60,683 bases of DNA from Burkholderia sp. IMCC1007 (GCF_027257875.1 NZ_JAPVQY010000050.1:1-60683); one strand, 5' to 3'; positions 8,550-20,205 are shown, counted from the first letter of the stretch. The notes: generated by a model not told the origin, from the sequence alone. Numbers and translations are program-made.

Positions 8550-10784
8550 ATGAAGACAGCCTCTCCTCCCTCGGGGTCGGCGCCGCTGCGGGCCGATCAC
8601 TTCGTGCAGTTCTACGAGTCCGACGAACAGCTCGTACCGGAAGTCGCACGCTATGTCGGCGCGGCGCTGCGGGATGGCGGCAGCGCGATCGTGATCGCGC
8701 GCGGGGATCGCCTCGCCGCGCTGCACGAGCGTCTGGCCGCGGTGGCGGCGTCGGCCGGCGGCGACGCCCGCGAGCGCATCTTCATGTCGAGCGCGCAGGC
8801 GCTGCTCGACAGCTTCATGGACGGCGACCTGCCCGACCCCATGCGCTTTCGCCGCTCGATCGGCACGATCGTCGAGGCGGCGGTCCGGGCCGGCCGGCCC
8901 GTGCATGCGTTCGATGAAATGGTCGCGCTGCTGTGCGCGCAGGACCAGCACGCCGGCGCGCTGCGGCTCGAAGCGCTCTGGAACGAATTGATCGAACAGC
9001 ACCATTTCTCGCTTTACTGCGGTTACCCGCACGATGCGTTTCCGCGGGCCGAGCAGTCGGAGATGTTTCGCCACGTCTGTGCGCTGCACGGCCGCATCCT
9101 GCCGCTCGAGGCACTGCGCAACGACGCACACGAGCTGCACCTCACGCTCGCGCTGTCGCAGCAACGCGCGCGCGCGCTCAGTGAAGAGATTCGCCGTCGC
9201 GAGGATGCCGAGCAGCAACGCAACGGCGTACTGATGCACGCGCCGTTGCCGATCGCGCTGCTGTCGGGCCCCGCGCACCGGATCGTGCTCGCGAATCATC
9301 GCTTTTCCGCGCTGTGCGGACGCACCGACATCGTCGACCAGCCGCTGACGTCGGTGCTGCCCGGCGGCGATGCGCCCGCGATCGCGCGCGCGCTCGACGC
9401 GGCGCGCGGGCAGGGTCGCTCGACGACCATCGGCGAGCACCGCGACCGGGCGCCGCCGGACAGCGCCCGCGTGTACCGGCTGCATTTCAATCCGCAGCCG
9501 CTCGCCGACGGGCTCGGCGTGATCGTCAGCGCGATCGAGGTGACCGACCACGTGGCCGCGCGCGAGAAATTCGTCGCCGCGAACGCCGAACGCGACCGGC
9601 TGCTCGGCGAATTGCGCGACGCGAACCACGCGAAGGATCAGTTTCTCGCGGTACTCGGCCACGAGCTGCGCAATCCGCTCACGCCGATCTCGCTCGCGCT
9701 CGAGCTGATCCGCAATCGCGACGGCCAGGCGACCCCGAACGAGATCGCGATCATCCAGCGGCAGCTCGATCACATGGTCCGGCTGATCGACGACCTGCTC
9801 GACGTGTCGCGCATCACGCGCGGCAAGATCGAACTGAAGAAGGAAACCGTCCGGCTCGCGGACATCATCGATCGCGCGGTCGAAGTCGCGAGCCCGTTGC
9901 TCGAGCAGCGCCGTCACCGGCTGCATGTCGACGCCCACCCGGACGCCCGCTGCCACGGCGACCCGGTCCGGCTGTCGCAGGTCATCGCGAACCTGCTGAC
10001 CAACGCGGCGAAATACACGGCGCCGGGCGGCGACATCGCGCTCAGCGTCACGTGCGGCGAAGACGGCGCGGTGATGGTCGAAGTGCGCGACAACGGCGCC
10101 GGCATTCCGCGCGATCGGCTCGACAGCATCTTCGATCCGTTCTACCGGCTGGACGGCGAAACGAAACAGGTGCAGGGCGGGCTCGGCATCGGTCTCGCGC
10201 TTGTGAAAAGCCTCGTCGACCTGCACGGCGGCACCGTGCGCGCCGACAGCGCGGGCCCCGGCTGCGGCAGCACGTTTACGATCGTGCTGCCCGCGTATCG
10301 GCCGAAGGCCGTCGTAGCAGCCGCGCCGCCTGCGCCGCTCGCCATCCCGGCGATGGCGCCCGGCACGATGCGCCGGCGCGTGATGCTGGTCGACGACAAC
10401 GAGGACGCGGCGTCGACCCTCGCGCAGTGGCTGCGCGATGCCGGTCACGACGTCGCGGTCGTGCACGATCCGGTCACCGCGCTGGCCGCGTATCGCGCGT
10501 ACCGGCCCGACGTCGCGATCCTCGATATCGGGCTGCCGGTGATGGACGGGTACGAGCTGCTGCGGCGGCTGAAGGCGATCCAGGACGTGACGCCGTGCCT
10601 GTTCCTCGCGCTGACCGGATACGGCCGCAGCGTGGACCGCGAACGCTGTCTCGCGCACGGCTTCATGCAGCATTTCGTGAAGCCGGTCGATCCGGCCGCG
10701 CTGCAACTCGCGATGAGCGCAGCGGCGACGAAAAGCGGGAATAGCGACGCGGCGGGCAGCGCCGGTGTCGAAACCGGAAGCTGA
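8550..10784 (+). CDS. Hybrid sensor histidine kinase with MEDS and PAS input domains
   Basis: 744-residue cytosolic signalling protein without membrane segments. Order: MEDS (DcmR-like) sensory domain about residues 13-185 (DHFVQFYESDEQLVPEVARYVGAAL), coiled segment, PAS-like domain about 222-335, HisKA with H-box FLAVLGHELRNPLTPIS (phospho-acceptor His371), HATPase (N-box NLLTNAAKYT, DNGAGIP, FDPFYRLDG, GLGIGLALVKSLV) to about residue 585, and a C-terminal receiver (MLVDDNEDAAS, VAILDIGLPVMDGYELL with acceptor Asp, Lys in FVKPVD) about 610-735. Such kinases with no output domain pass phosphate to a separate regulator or phosphotransfer protein; none is encoded next to it. The following genes are stress proteins, which may be its targets (inference). 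Confidence 0.92.
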   Translation: MKTASPPSGSAPLRADHFVQFYESDEQLVPEVARYVGAALRDGGSAIVIARGDRLAALHERLAAVAASAGGDARERIFMSSAQALLDSFMDGDLPDPMRFRRSIGTIVEAAVRAGRPVHAFDEMVALLCAQDQHAGALRLEALWNELIEQHHFSLYCGYPHDAFPRAEQSEMFRHVCALHGRILPLEALRNDAHELHLTLALSQQRARALSEEIRRREDAEQQRNGVLMHAPLPIALLSGPAHRIVLANHRFSALCGRTDIVDQPLTSVLPGGDAPAIARALDAARGQGRSTTIGEHRDRAPPDSARVYRLHFNPQPLADGLGVIVSAIEVTDHVAAREKFVAANAERDRLLGELRDANHAKDQFLAVLGHELRNPLTPISLALELIRNRDGQATPNEIAIIQRQLDHMVRLIDDLLDVSRITRGKIELKKETVRLADIIDRAVEVASPLLEQRRHRLHVDAHPDARCHGDPVRLSQVIANLLTNAAKYTAPGGDIALSVTCGEDGAVMVEVRDNGAGIPRDRLDSIFDPFYRLDGETKQVQGGLGIGLALVKSLVDLHGGTVRADSAGPGCGSTFTIVLPAYRPKAVVAAAPPAPLAIPAMAPGTMRRRVMLVDDNEDAASTLAQWLRDAGHDVAVVHDPVTALAAYRAYRPDVAILDIGLPVMDGYELLRRLKAIQDVTPCLFLALTGYGRSVDRERCLAHGFMQHFVKPVDPAALQLAMSAAATKSGNSDAAGSAGVETGS

Positions 10785-10860
10785 ACGCGGCACGCGCGAT
10801 GCTCGGGGTACGGCATGCCGGCCGCGTGCCGGCGCCCTTTCGACACCGAGGAGCACGCTC

Positions 10861-11001
10861 ATGAGCCCGACGAACACGACCAATCCGACACCGGACGAAG
10901 ACGCGGCCGACCAGCCGGACACGCCGGACCTCCCGGCGCCGCCGCAGCGCGAGCACCTGCCCGATCTGCCGGACCCGACGGAAGTGGGCGAGGACGGTTA
11001 G
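10861..11001 (+). CDS. Small acidic proline-rich peptide (46 aa), function unknown
   Basis: A 46-residue frame from ATG with GAGGAG 7 nt upstream, starting 76 nt after the kinase stop. It is rich in Asp, Glu, Pro and Thr (TNTTNPTPDEDAADQPDTPDLPAPP), with no Cys, no aromatic residues and no membrane segment, so it is likely disordered. The strong ribosome site and acidic composition, unlike out-of-frame translations of GC-rich DNA (which are Arg-rich), support a real gene. It could be co-transcribed with the kinase. No family recognised. Confidence 0.6.
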   Translation: MSPTNTTNPTPDEDAADQPDTPDLPAPPQREHLPDLPDPTEVGEDG

Positions 11002-11052
11002 CCGCGTCATGCGCGCCGCGGTCATCATCGTTGCGATGACCGCGCGCTTCGC

Positions 11053-13827
<2,775 letters not shown>

Positions 13828-13849
13828 GATCGTGTCGGTTTGCGAGTGA

Positions 13850-13882
13850 CAGGAACGCCGTTCGCCGCAGTGCGCGTTCCTG
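13850..13882. promoter_or_regulatory. Inverted repeat in the clpG leader
   Basis: CAGGAACGC (13850-13858) and GCGTTCCTG (13874-13882) form a perfect 9-bp inverted repeat with a 15-nt spacer, ending 22 nt upstream of the clpG-like start codon. It could be an operator or an mRNA hairpin in the leader. It does not resemble CIRCE (TTAGCACTC-N9-GAGTGCTAA). Confidence 0.5.
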
Positions 13883-13998
13883 CTCCGGTGTGCGCGGCAT
13901 CGCGATGCTCGACGCTGCGGTGCTGTATCGCGTGTGCCGACACGGCATTTCGGCCCGACACACCGGCCGTTCGCCCTTCGCCGTTCGCCGCAAGCGGT

Positions 13999-14274
13999 TC
14001 AGCGCGTGCGCCGCTTTTCGTGCGCGAGCTCGTCCGGCGGCAGCGCGTCGGTGTCCTCGAGCGACTCGCCCGGGATGCGGCGCTTCGACGACTGTTCGAT
14101 CGGCCGATCCGCCGCGGGCTCGGCCTCGGCATCGCCATTGATACCGGCGCCTTCCGCGTCGATCTGCTGTTCGGCCCGCTGCCAGTACTCGTCGGCGCGG
14201 CCCTCCGGGCTGCCGTCCGCCTGCCACAGCCGGTACGCGCGCTCCCGGATCTGCGTTTCCCTGTCCTGGTTCAT
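13999..14274 (-). CDS. DUF2934-domain small protein
   Basis: 91-residue hydrophilic protein. The first 40 residues (REEIRERAYRLWQADGSPEGRADEYWQRAEQQI-like segment beginning MNQDRETQIRERAYRLW) are the DUF2934 motif, common in Burkholderia and rhizobial stress loci and of unknown function; the rest is acidic and disordered. The ATG at 14274 has AGGAGAGTGAG immediately upstream, which decides the start within a frame open much further up. It lies between the CBS-pair gene and the clpG-like gene, same strand, and is likely transcribed with them. Confidence 0.8.
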   Translation of the reverse strand: MNQDRETQIRERAYRLWQADGSPEGRADEYWQRAEQQIDAEGAGINGDAEAEPAADRPIEQSSKRRIPGESLEDTDALPPDELAHEKRRTR

Positions 14275-14306
14275 CTCACTCTCCTGTGCGTATCCGAAGG
14301 AACGCG

Positions 14307-14735
14307 TCATGACCGGTCCGGGCGCGACGGCGCCGACACCGCGCCGAGCGTCGACGACATCCCGCCATCGGCCGACGTCGCCAGATCGCCCAGCGAGACG
14401 ATGCCGACGAGCCGTTTCTGCCGGTCGACCACCGGCACGCGGCGGATCTGCGCTTCTTCCATCTTCCGTTGCACCACGGCGATGTCGTCGTCCTCGTAGC
14501 ACCAGTTGGCGGGCCCGCTGACCACGCCCTCGACCGGCTCGTCCGGCCGCACGCCCATCGACACCGCCCGCACGACGATGTCGCGGTCCGTCAACATCCC
14601 GATCAGCCGCGTGCCGTCGCACACCGGCAGCGCGCCGACGTTCAGGTCGCTCATCAGCTTCGCCGCGTCGCGCAGGCTCTGCGTCGGCCCGATCGTCGCG
14701 GCGTCGCGTGTCATTACTTCAGATACACATGTCAT
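14307..14735 (-). CDS. CBS-pair domain protein
   Basis: 142-residue protein made almost wholly of two CBS repeats: CBS1 about residues 6-65 (VSEVMTRDAATIGPTQSLRDAAKLM...GMLTDRDIVVRAV) and CBS2 about 68-130 (VSGPANWCYEDDDIAVVQRKMEEAQIRRVPVVD...GIVSLGDLA). CBS pairs bind adenine nucleotides and sense energy state; stand-alone forms are often induced in stress or low oxygen. AGGAGCGAAAC precedes the ATG. A variable C-terminal tail is rich in Ser and Pro. It lies 33 nt upstream of the DUF2934 gene and downstream of the MgtC-like gene. Confidence 0.9.
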   Translation of the reverse strand: MTCVSEVMTRDAATIGPTQSLRDAAKLMSDLNVGALPVCDGTRLIGMLTDRDIVVRAVSMGVRPDEPVEGVVSGPANWCYEDDDIAVVQRKMEEAQIRRVPVVDRQKRLVGIVSLGDLATSADGGMSSTLGAVSAPSRPDRS

Positions 14736-14807
14736 GTTTCGCTCCTGGGTGAACCGCCCACGGCGGCCTGCTGCACAAGCATCGCGCGTTCCGGCAGCCG
14801 TGCACGG

Positions 14808-15518
14808 TCAGTTCTCCGTCGAGCAGCGGACCGCCGTCAGGTCGGCCGATTCCATATTTCGGATCAATTGATGCAGCATCGCGTCGACATTGGCCGGTTC
14901 GCGCCACTTCACGAGTAACTCTTCCTCGCGCACCGCATGCGCTATCGTGTCGCGAACGCCGCGCGTGCGACACGTGAACCCCCCGTCGCGCAGTTTCTCG
15001 ATCAACCGGTCGCGCGCCGCCGCGCCGAGCGGGTATTCGATCGTGATCAGCGCCTTCCTGACGCGCGGCAAGCGCTGCTCGACGAACCGCAGCGGCCAGA
15101 CGACCAGCAGCGCGAGCACCAGCCCGAGCGCGCCGATCGACAGTTGCCCGCCGCCGATGCACAGCCCGATGACCGTCACGAACCACAGCGTCGCGGCCGT
15201 GGTGATGCCCGACACCAGCCCGTCGCGATGCAGGATCGCACCGCCGCCGATGAAACCCATCCCGGTCAGGATGCCGAGCGGCAGCCGCATCGGGTCGAGC
15301 ACCGCAAATCCGCCCTCCGGCTTGCCGGCCTGCAACAGCAGCGCATTGACCTGCAGCATCGACAGGCACGCAGCCAGACACACGAGGATCGTCGTGCGCA
15401 GCCCGGCCGTCTTGCCGGACTCGCTGCGATCTATGCCGACCAGCGCGCCGGCGAGCAGCGCGAGGCCAACCCTGACGAGCATCTCGGGCCACTGAAGTAC
15501 GAGCGGCATCGGCTCCAT
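14808..15518 (-). CDS. MgtC/SapB-family membrane protein
   Basis: 236-residue inner-membrane protein. The N-terminal half (to about residue 140) has the MgtC signature: LVRVGLALLAGALVGIDRSESGKTAGLRT, then TGMGFIGGGAILHRDGLVSGITTAATLWFVTVIGL and about five hydrophobic spans. The C-terminal cytoplasmic part resembles the ACT-like domain of MgtC proteins. MgtC restrains F-ATP synthase and helps survival in low magnesium and in phagocytes; other members differ, so function here is inferred. Start chosen at ATG 15518 because GGAGG lies 5 nt upstream; in-frame ATGs at 15530 and 15542 are alternatives. Confidence 0.87.
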   Translation of the reverse strand: MEPMPLVLQWPEMLVRVGLALLAGALVGIDRSESGKTAGLRTTILVCLAACLSMLQVNALLLQAGKPEGGFAVLDPMRLPLGILTGMGFIGGGAILHRDGLVSGITTAATLWFVTVIGLCIGGGQLSIGALGLVLALLVVWPLRFVEQRLPRVRKALITIEYPLGAAARDRLIEKLRDGGFTCRTRGVRDTIAHAVREEELLVKWREPANVDAMLHQLIRNMESADLTAVRCSTEN

Positions 15519-15995
15519 GCGCGCCTCCATGCGAATCGTCATGCGTGATGAAACGCGGTACGACCGCGACCGATGCAGGCGCCGCGCAAGGTTCGAGCCC
15601 GCTTCGCGCGTACGCCGCACGATGGCGGTGCACCGGGCCGCGCATCGTGTAGCGCGGCAAAACGGATTGTAGAAAGTGGCATTCGGTCGCTCGGGATCCG
15701 GGCGCTCCGGCATCGCCGGGCGCGCGGCCCGCGCGCTGACCGGTCGTTCGCCCGGACCGGACAAGGTGCGCGCGCACCGCGCGCCGCACGTGTTCGAATT
15801 CTGCACCGCGACGACGGACGCGCACCCCCGCGCGCGCACCGCGTGTCGGCTCACATCGGGTCATTGAATCGTTCGGGGCGTCATCGCGCGTCGCGGGGCC
15901 GCCCTGACCGTCGGTATTGAAACCTCTTCCGGCTGCCGGCCTCGCCGATCACGCGCGGGGCGCCGCAGTTTCGCCGCATAGCGTGCCGCCATTCC
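15519..15995. other. Intergenic region between mgtC-like gene and hip operators
   Basis: About 480 nt separating the divergent mgtC-like gene and the hipBA module. No supported gene; the translated frames are Arg/Ala-rich and lack ribosome sites. It must hold the promoter for the minus-strand mgtC-CBS-DUF2934 set, but no clear -35/-10 was identified. Confidence 0.4.
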
Positions 15996-16163
15996 CGTAT
16001 CCGAACGGATACGATCCCCGATCTCTTCGCGCTTTCCCCGCCATTGGTTTCCGATCGGGTACGAAATGCCGATTCGAATGCAGTGAACGCCCATTCGTTC
16101 CAGAACGGATACGAAAACCTGCCCGAACGCGCGAGTTATGCAATACTGTTCCCGATCAGATAC
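15996..16163. promoter_or_regulatory. Four regularly spaced hipBA operator-like palindromes
   Basis: Four 16-bp sites start at 15997, 16047, 16097 and 16148, spacing 50, 50 and 51 bp. Site 1 is GTATCCGAACGGATAC, part of a perfect inverted repeat with 8-bp arms (15996-16013). Site 2 GTTTCCGATCGGGTAC and site 3 GTTCCAGAACGGATAC match it at 13 of 16 positions, site 4 GTTCCCGATCAGATAC at 12. The half-site resembles E. coli HipB boxes (TATCC/GGATA), there with a longer spacer. Site 4 overlaps the expected transcription start of hipB, so occupancy would block initiation. Confidence 0.8.
16139..16147 (+). promoter_or_regulatory. Extended -10 promoter element of hipBA
   Basis: TGCAATACT is an extended -10 (TGn followed by AATACT). 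It sits between operator sites 3 and 4, about 33 nt upstream of the hipB start codon; initiation would fall inside site 4. No good -35 is seen, as is common for extended -10 promoters. Confidence 0.5.
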
Positions 16164-16180
16164 GAAGCACGGAGCATGTC

Positions 16181-16465
16181 ATGTCGGAGAGTCAGTCCGT
16201 CGATACGATCGGCGCGCTCGCCCACCTTATCCGCGCCGCGCGGCTCCAGCAGGGTTTCACCCGCGACGCACTCGCGAACGCCACCGGGCTGTCGCCGAAA
16301 TTCATCAGCCAGGTGGAAGCGGGCAAGCCGACCGCGCAAATCGGCAAGGTGATGCTGTTGCTCGGCGAGCTCGGCGTGCGCCTGTACGCGGCGTCGTCGG
16401 TCGAGATTTCGGAGGAAACCGCGCGCAAGGCCGCGCAGCGGCGCAGGAGCGCCCATGGCCGCTAA
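16181..16465 (+). CDS. hipB: HipB-type antitoxin/autorepressor
   Basis: 94-residue XRE-family helix-turn-helix protein; HTH about residues 13-68 (HLIRAARLQQGFTRDALANATGLSPKFISQVEAGKPTAQIGKVMLLLGELG), then a short tail with SSVEISEETARKAAQRRR. In HipBA modules HipB binds DNA operators and holds the kinase HipA inactive. The ATG at 16181 is decided by GGAG 6 nt upstream. The hipA start overlaps its 3' end by 11 nt, so the two are translationally coupled. The four palindromes just upstream are its likely operators. Confidence 0.9.
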   Translation: MSESQSVDTIGALAHLIRAARLQQGFTRDALANATGLSPKFISQVEAGKPTAQIGKVMLLLGELGVRLYAASSVEISEETARKAAQRRRSAHGR

Positions 16466-17759
16466 CACGCTGATTGCCTCCGCGAACGGCGTGCGCATGG
16501 GCACGCTGACCGACGACAAAGGCATCTGGTCGTTCGCGTACGACGCGCAGTGGCTCGCGTCCGCGGCGGCCTACCCGCTGTCGCCGGCGTTCCCGTTGCG
16601 TGCCGACGCGTTCATCGACACGTCCACCGATCGCCCGGTCCAGTGGTTCTTCGACAACCTGCTGCCCGAGGAAGGCATGCGCATGTCGCTCGCGCGCGAG
16701 GCGAAGGTCGATGCCGCCGACGCGTGGGGCCTGCTCGCCTACTTCGGGCGCGAGTCGGCCGGCGCGCTCACGTTGCTGCCCGACGGCGAGCACGAGGCGC
16801 CCGGCGGCCTGCAGCCGCTGTCGCTCGACGAACTCGAGCGCCGGATCCAGGCGATGCCGCAGCGTGCGCTGACGGCCACCGCGCCCAAGCGCATGTCGGC
16901 GGCCGGCGCGCAGCAGAAGCTGCTGCTGGTGCTGCGCGGCAGCGCGCCTGACTATGCGCTGTTCGAACCGGTCGGCAGCGAGCCGTCGATGCATCTGCTG
17001 AAGCCCGACATGCGCGCGGCCGGCTATCCGCATTCGGCGATCAACGAGTTCTTCTGCATGAAGCTCGCGAAGCGGATGGGGCTCGACGTGCCGCACGTGC
17101 ATTTCCTGCGCGCGCCGTCCGCGTGCTACGTGATCGACCGTTTCGACCGCGACGTCGCGTCGGAGCCGGCCCGGCGCGTGCATACGATCGACGCGATGCA
17201 GCTGCTCAACTACGACCGCGGTTTCAAGTACCAGCGTGCGAATGCGCAGGAACTCGCGCGGGCGATCGATCGCACCAGCACGCGTGCGCTGACGCGTCTG
17301 TCGGTGTTCCGCTGGACCGTCTTCAACGTGGTGGTCGGCAATGCCGACGCGCACCTGAAAAACCTGTCGTTCTTCGTCGATGCGCGCGGCTACCGGCTCG
17401 CGCCGTTCTACGACATCGTCAGCACCGTCGTGTATCACACGCCGACGCACCGCCCCGAGCATCGCGGCGACGACTGGCCGCACTGCGAGCTGACGATGCC
17501 GCTCGGCACGGCCACGCGGTTTGCGGACATCGACGTGAATGCGCTGCTCGCGTTCGGTCAGGCGCTCGGGCTGCGGGAAAAGGCGGCCGCGAGCGAATTG
17601 CAGCGCTTTCTCGAGCCGCTCGATCGCAACGTGGCGCTGACGCTCGATGAAGTAACGCAGATCGCGCGGCCGGATGCGGGGGAAGTCCGGCTGTTGAATT
17701 CGATCGTCGCGATGCCGATCGGGGAGATGGGGCGGGCGCTTCGGGGTACGGGCGGTTGA
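16455..17759 (+). CDS. hipA: HipA serine/threonine kinase toxin
   Basis: 434-residue HipA-family kinase; in E. coli HipA phosphorylates glutamyl-tRNA synthetase and causes persistence. N-terminal HipN1 domain with PVQWFFDNLLPEEGMR (about residues 61-76). The Ser loop KRMSAAGAQQK keeps Ser148 at the place of the inactivating autophosphorylation Ser of E. coli HipA. Further kinase motifs: HLLKPD, NEFFCMKLAKRMGLDVP, YVIDRFDRD, the catalytic loop GNADAHLKN (about residue 295) and the metal-binding Asp in APFYDIVS. All look intact, so the toxin should be active when free of HipB. Length is as expected. Confidence 0.92.
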   Translation: MAANTLIASANGVRMGTLTDDKGIWSFAYDAQWLASAAAYPLSPAFPLRADAFIDTSTDRPVQWFFDNLLPEEGMRMSLAREAKVDAADAWGLLAYFGRESAGALTLLPDGEHEAPGGLQPLSLDELERRIQAMPQRALTATAPKRMSAAGAQQKLLLVLRGSAPDYALFEPVGSEPSMHLLKPDMRAAGYPHSAINEFFCMKLAKRMGLDVPHVHFLRAPSACYVIDRFDRDVASEPARRVHTIDAMQLLNYDRGFKYQRANAQELARAIDRTSTRALTRLSVFRWTVFNVVVGNADAHLKNLSFFVDARGYRLAPFYDIVSTVVYHTPTHRPEHRGDDWPHCELTMPLGTATRFADIDVNALLAFGQALGLREKAAASELQRFLEPLDRNVALTLDEVTQIARPDAGEVRLLNSIVAMPIGEMGRALRGTGG

Positions 17760-17988
17760 GTTCACGACGGGCGTGCCGTACTTCGGGGCTGACGGTTCGC
17801 TGCCGGCTGCACCGATTCGAAAGGGCTCGTCACGATCGCCGGCTCGCGCGTGAATGCAGCGACCGTCGAACGACGTGTGGACTTGGTGGCCCGCACCCTC
17901 CCTCGACACTCGGATCGGGGCTCGGGACCACCCGGGGGTGCCTTGCTTCAACGCGCCCTTCCCGCCCGCGCCGATCGACGAAAGGTCG

Positions 17989-20205
17989 CTAATCAACCCT
18001 CGCGCCGATCTCCACGATGGGCGGCGCGACTTCGTCTGTCAGCGTTTCTTCCAGCCGGTCGAACACGCGCTTGGTCGCGCCGCGCGCCTGCAGCGCGAAC
18101 AGCAGCAGCGAGCGCCCCGTCGCTTGATAGACGTCGCCGCTATCGAACTGCGGCAGTTCATCGCGCACGGGTGCGTTGGTGTCGATCAGGCAGCTCCACT
18201 GGTCCGGGCCAGGAATGTCCGGCAGCGTGAAGTCGACGACATCGTGATACGCGTTGAAGACCAGCAGCAGCGTTGCGTCCGATGCCGGCTTGCGGATGCC
18301 CGTCGCCTGCGCGCGGCCATCGATCAGAAGGCCGAAGCAGCGCATGCCGGGATCCTCCCATTGCTCGGGCGTGAGCGGCGCGCCGCTGGGGCTCAGCCAT
18401 TGCACGTCGGCCAGTTGCAGGTCTTCATGAAATTCACCCGTCAGAAAGCGCTGGCGTCGCAACACCGGCAGCGTGTGACGCAGCGTCGTCAGCTTGCGCA
18501 CGAAATCGGTGAGCGCGCGGCCGTGGTCGTCGATCCGTTCCCAATCCACCCAGCTGATCTCGTTATCCTGACAGTACGCGTTATTGTTGCCCTGCTGCGT
18601 GCGGCCGAACTCGTCGCCGGCGAGCACCATCGGCGTGCCTTGCGACAAGAGCAGCGTCGACAGCAGATTGCGCTTCTGGCGCTCGCGCAGCGCGCGGATC
18701 TCCGGATCGTCGGTCGGGCCTTCGACGCCGCAGTTCCACGACTTGTTGTCGGAATGGCCGTCGCCGTTGTTCTCGCCGTTCGCGTCGTTGTGCTTGTCGT
18801 TGTACGACACCAGATCGTTGAGCGTGAAACCATCGTGCGCGGTGATGAAGTTCACGCTGGCCCACGGGCGGCGCCCGCGTTTGTCGAACTTGTCGCCCGA
18901 CCCCGTGATGCGCGTCGCCAGGTCCGCCGCCTTACCGTCCTCGCCCTTCCAGAACGCGCGCACGGTGTCGCGATAGCGATCGTTCCATTCGGCCCAGCCG
19001 GGCGGAAAGCCGCCGACCTGATAGCCGCCCGGACCGCAATCCCACGGCTCCGCGACGAGTTTGACGCTCGAAAGAATCGGATCCTGGCGGCAACTGTCGA
19101 GAAAGCCGCCGCCTTCGTCGAAGCCGTACGGCTCGCGCCCGAGAATCGTCGCGAGATCGAAGCGGAAGCCGTCGACGTTCATCTCCGTCACCCAGTAGCG
19201 CAGGCTGTCGGTGACCATCTGCAGCACGCGCGGATGCGACAGATCGAGCGTGTTGCCGGTGCCCGTGTCGTTGATGTAGTAGCGCGCCTGCTCCGGCATG
19301 AGCCGGTAGTACGACGCGTTGTCGATGCCGCGGAACGACAGCGTCGGCCCGCGCTCGTTGCCTTCTGCCGTGTGGTTGTAGACCACGTCGAGAATGACTT
19401 CGAGGCCCGCTTCGTGCAGGCGGTCGACCATCTCCTTGAATTCCGCGACGACGCTCGGCCCGCGCGAGAAGAAGCGCGGATCGGCGGCGAAAAAGCCGAT
19501 CGTGTTGTAGCCCCAGTAGTTGGTGAGGCCTTTGTCGAGCAGATGGCTGTCGTTCACGAACGCTTGAATCGGCAGCAGTTCCACGGATGTCACGCCGAGA
19601 CTCTTGATGTAGTCGACCACGTCCTTCTGACCGAGTCCTTCGAACGTGCCGCGCATCTGCTCCGGAATGGCAGGATGACGCTTCGTGTAGCCGCGAACGT
19701 GGGTCTCGTAGAAGATCGTGTGCTCCCACGGCACGCGAACGCGCGTCGCGTGCGCCCAGGTGAAGCTCTGGTCGACCACCTGGCATTTCTGTGTGAAGGG
19801 CGCGCTGTCACGCTCGTCGAACGTGAGGTCGTCGCCTGCCGCGGCGAGCGCGTAGCCGAACACGGCCGGGTCCCACTTCAACTCGCCGACGTGCGCCTTC
19901 GCGTAAGGGTCGAGCAGCAGCTTGTTCGGGTTGAAGCGATGGCCGTTCTCCGGCTCGTACGGGCCATGCACGCGGTATCCGTATACCGCGCCGGGCGCGA
20001 GTCCGTGCAGATAGACGTGCCACACTTCGTCGGTGTATTCGGGCAGCTCGATACGCTGCGTTTCCTTCTTGCCGTTGTCGTCGAAGAGGCAGAGTTCGAC
20101 CTTGGTCGCATTCGCCGAGAACAGCGCGAAATTGACGCCGTTTCCGTCCCACGTCGCGCCAAGTGGAAACGGCGAGCCTTCGGCAATGCGGTATGCGTTC
20201 TGCAT
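17989..20205 (-). CDS. glgX: Glycogen debranching enzyme GlgX
   Basis: Isoamylase-type debranching enzyme of 738 residues that hydrolyses alpha-1,6 links of limit-dextrin glycogen. N-terminal CBM48 (SPFPLGATWDGNGVNFALFSANATKVELCLFDD), then the GH13 barrel: ILDVVYNHTAEGNERGP, nucleophile region VDGFRFDLATILGRE, acid/base region LVAEPWDCGPGGYQVGGFP, and FITAHDGFTLNDLVSYNDKHN. A GlgX C-terminal beta domain follows. It is about 80 residues longer than E. coli GlgX. The ATG at 20205 is preceded by GAGAG and starts the CBM48; frame extends upstream without support. Other glycogen genes are not adjacent; a GH15 glucosidase/trehalase lies at 56665-58443. Confidence 0.93.
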   Translation of the reverse strand: MQNAYRIAEGSPFPLGATWDGNGVNFALFSANATKVELCLFDDNGKKETQRIELPEYTDEVWHVYLHGLAPGAVYGYRVHGPYEPENGHRFNPNKLLLDPYAKAHVGELKWDPAVFGYALAAAGDDLTFDERDSAPFTQKCQVVDQSFTWAHATRVRVPWEHTIFYETHVRGYTKRHPAIPEQMRGTFEGLGQKDVVDYIKSLGVTSVELLPIQAFVNDSHLLDKGLTNYWGYNTIGFFAADPRFFSRGPSVVAEFKEMVDRLHEAGLEVILDVVYNHTAEGNERGPTLSFRGIDNASYYRLMPEQARYYINDTGTGNTLDLSHPRVLQMVTDSLRYWVTEMNVDGFRFDLATILGREPYGFDEGGGFLDSCRQDPILSSVKLVAEPWDCGPGGYQVGGFPPGWAEWNDRYRDTVRAFWKGEDGKAADLATRITGSGDKFDKRGRRPWASVNFITAHDGFTLNDLVSYNDKHNDANGENNGDGHSDNKSWNCGVEGPTDDPEIRALRERQKRNLLSTLLLSQGTPMVLAGDEFGRTQQGNNNAYCQDNEISWVDWERIDDHGRALTDFVRKLTTLRHTLPVLRRQRFLTGEFHEDLQLADVQWLSPSGAPLTPEQWEDPGMRCFGLLIDGRAQATGIRKPASDATLLLVFNAYHDVVDFTLPDIPGPDQWSCLIDTNAPVRDELPQFDSGDVYQATGRSLLLFALQARGATKRVFDRLEETLTDEVAPPIVEIGARVD

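Noticed and set aside
13850..13882. CIRCE or EcfG-type promoter upstream of clpG
   Set aside because: The arms do not match CIRCE, and a GGAAC-N18-CGTT reading does not keep the usual spacer and would need a regulator not expected in Burkholderia.
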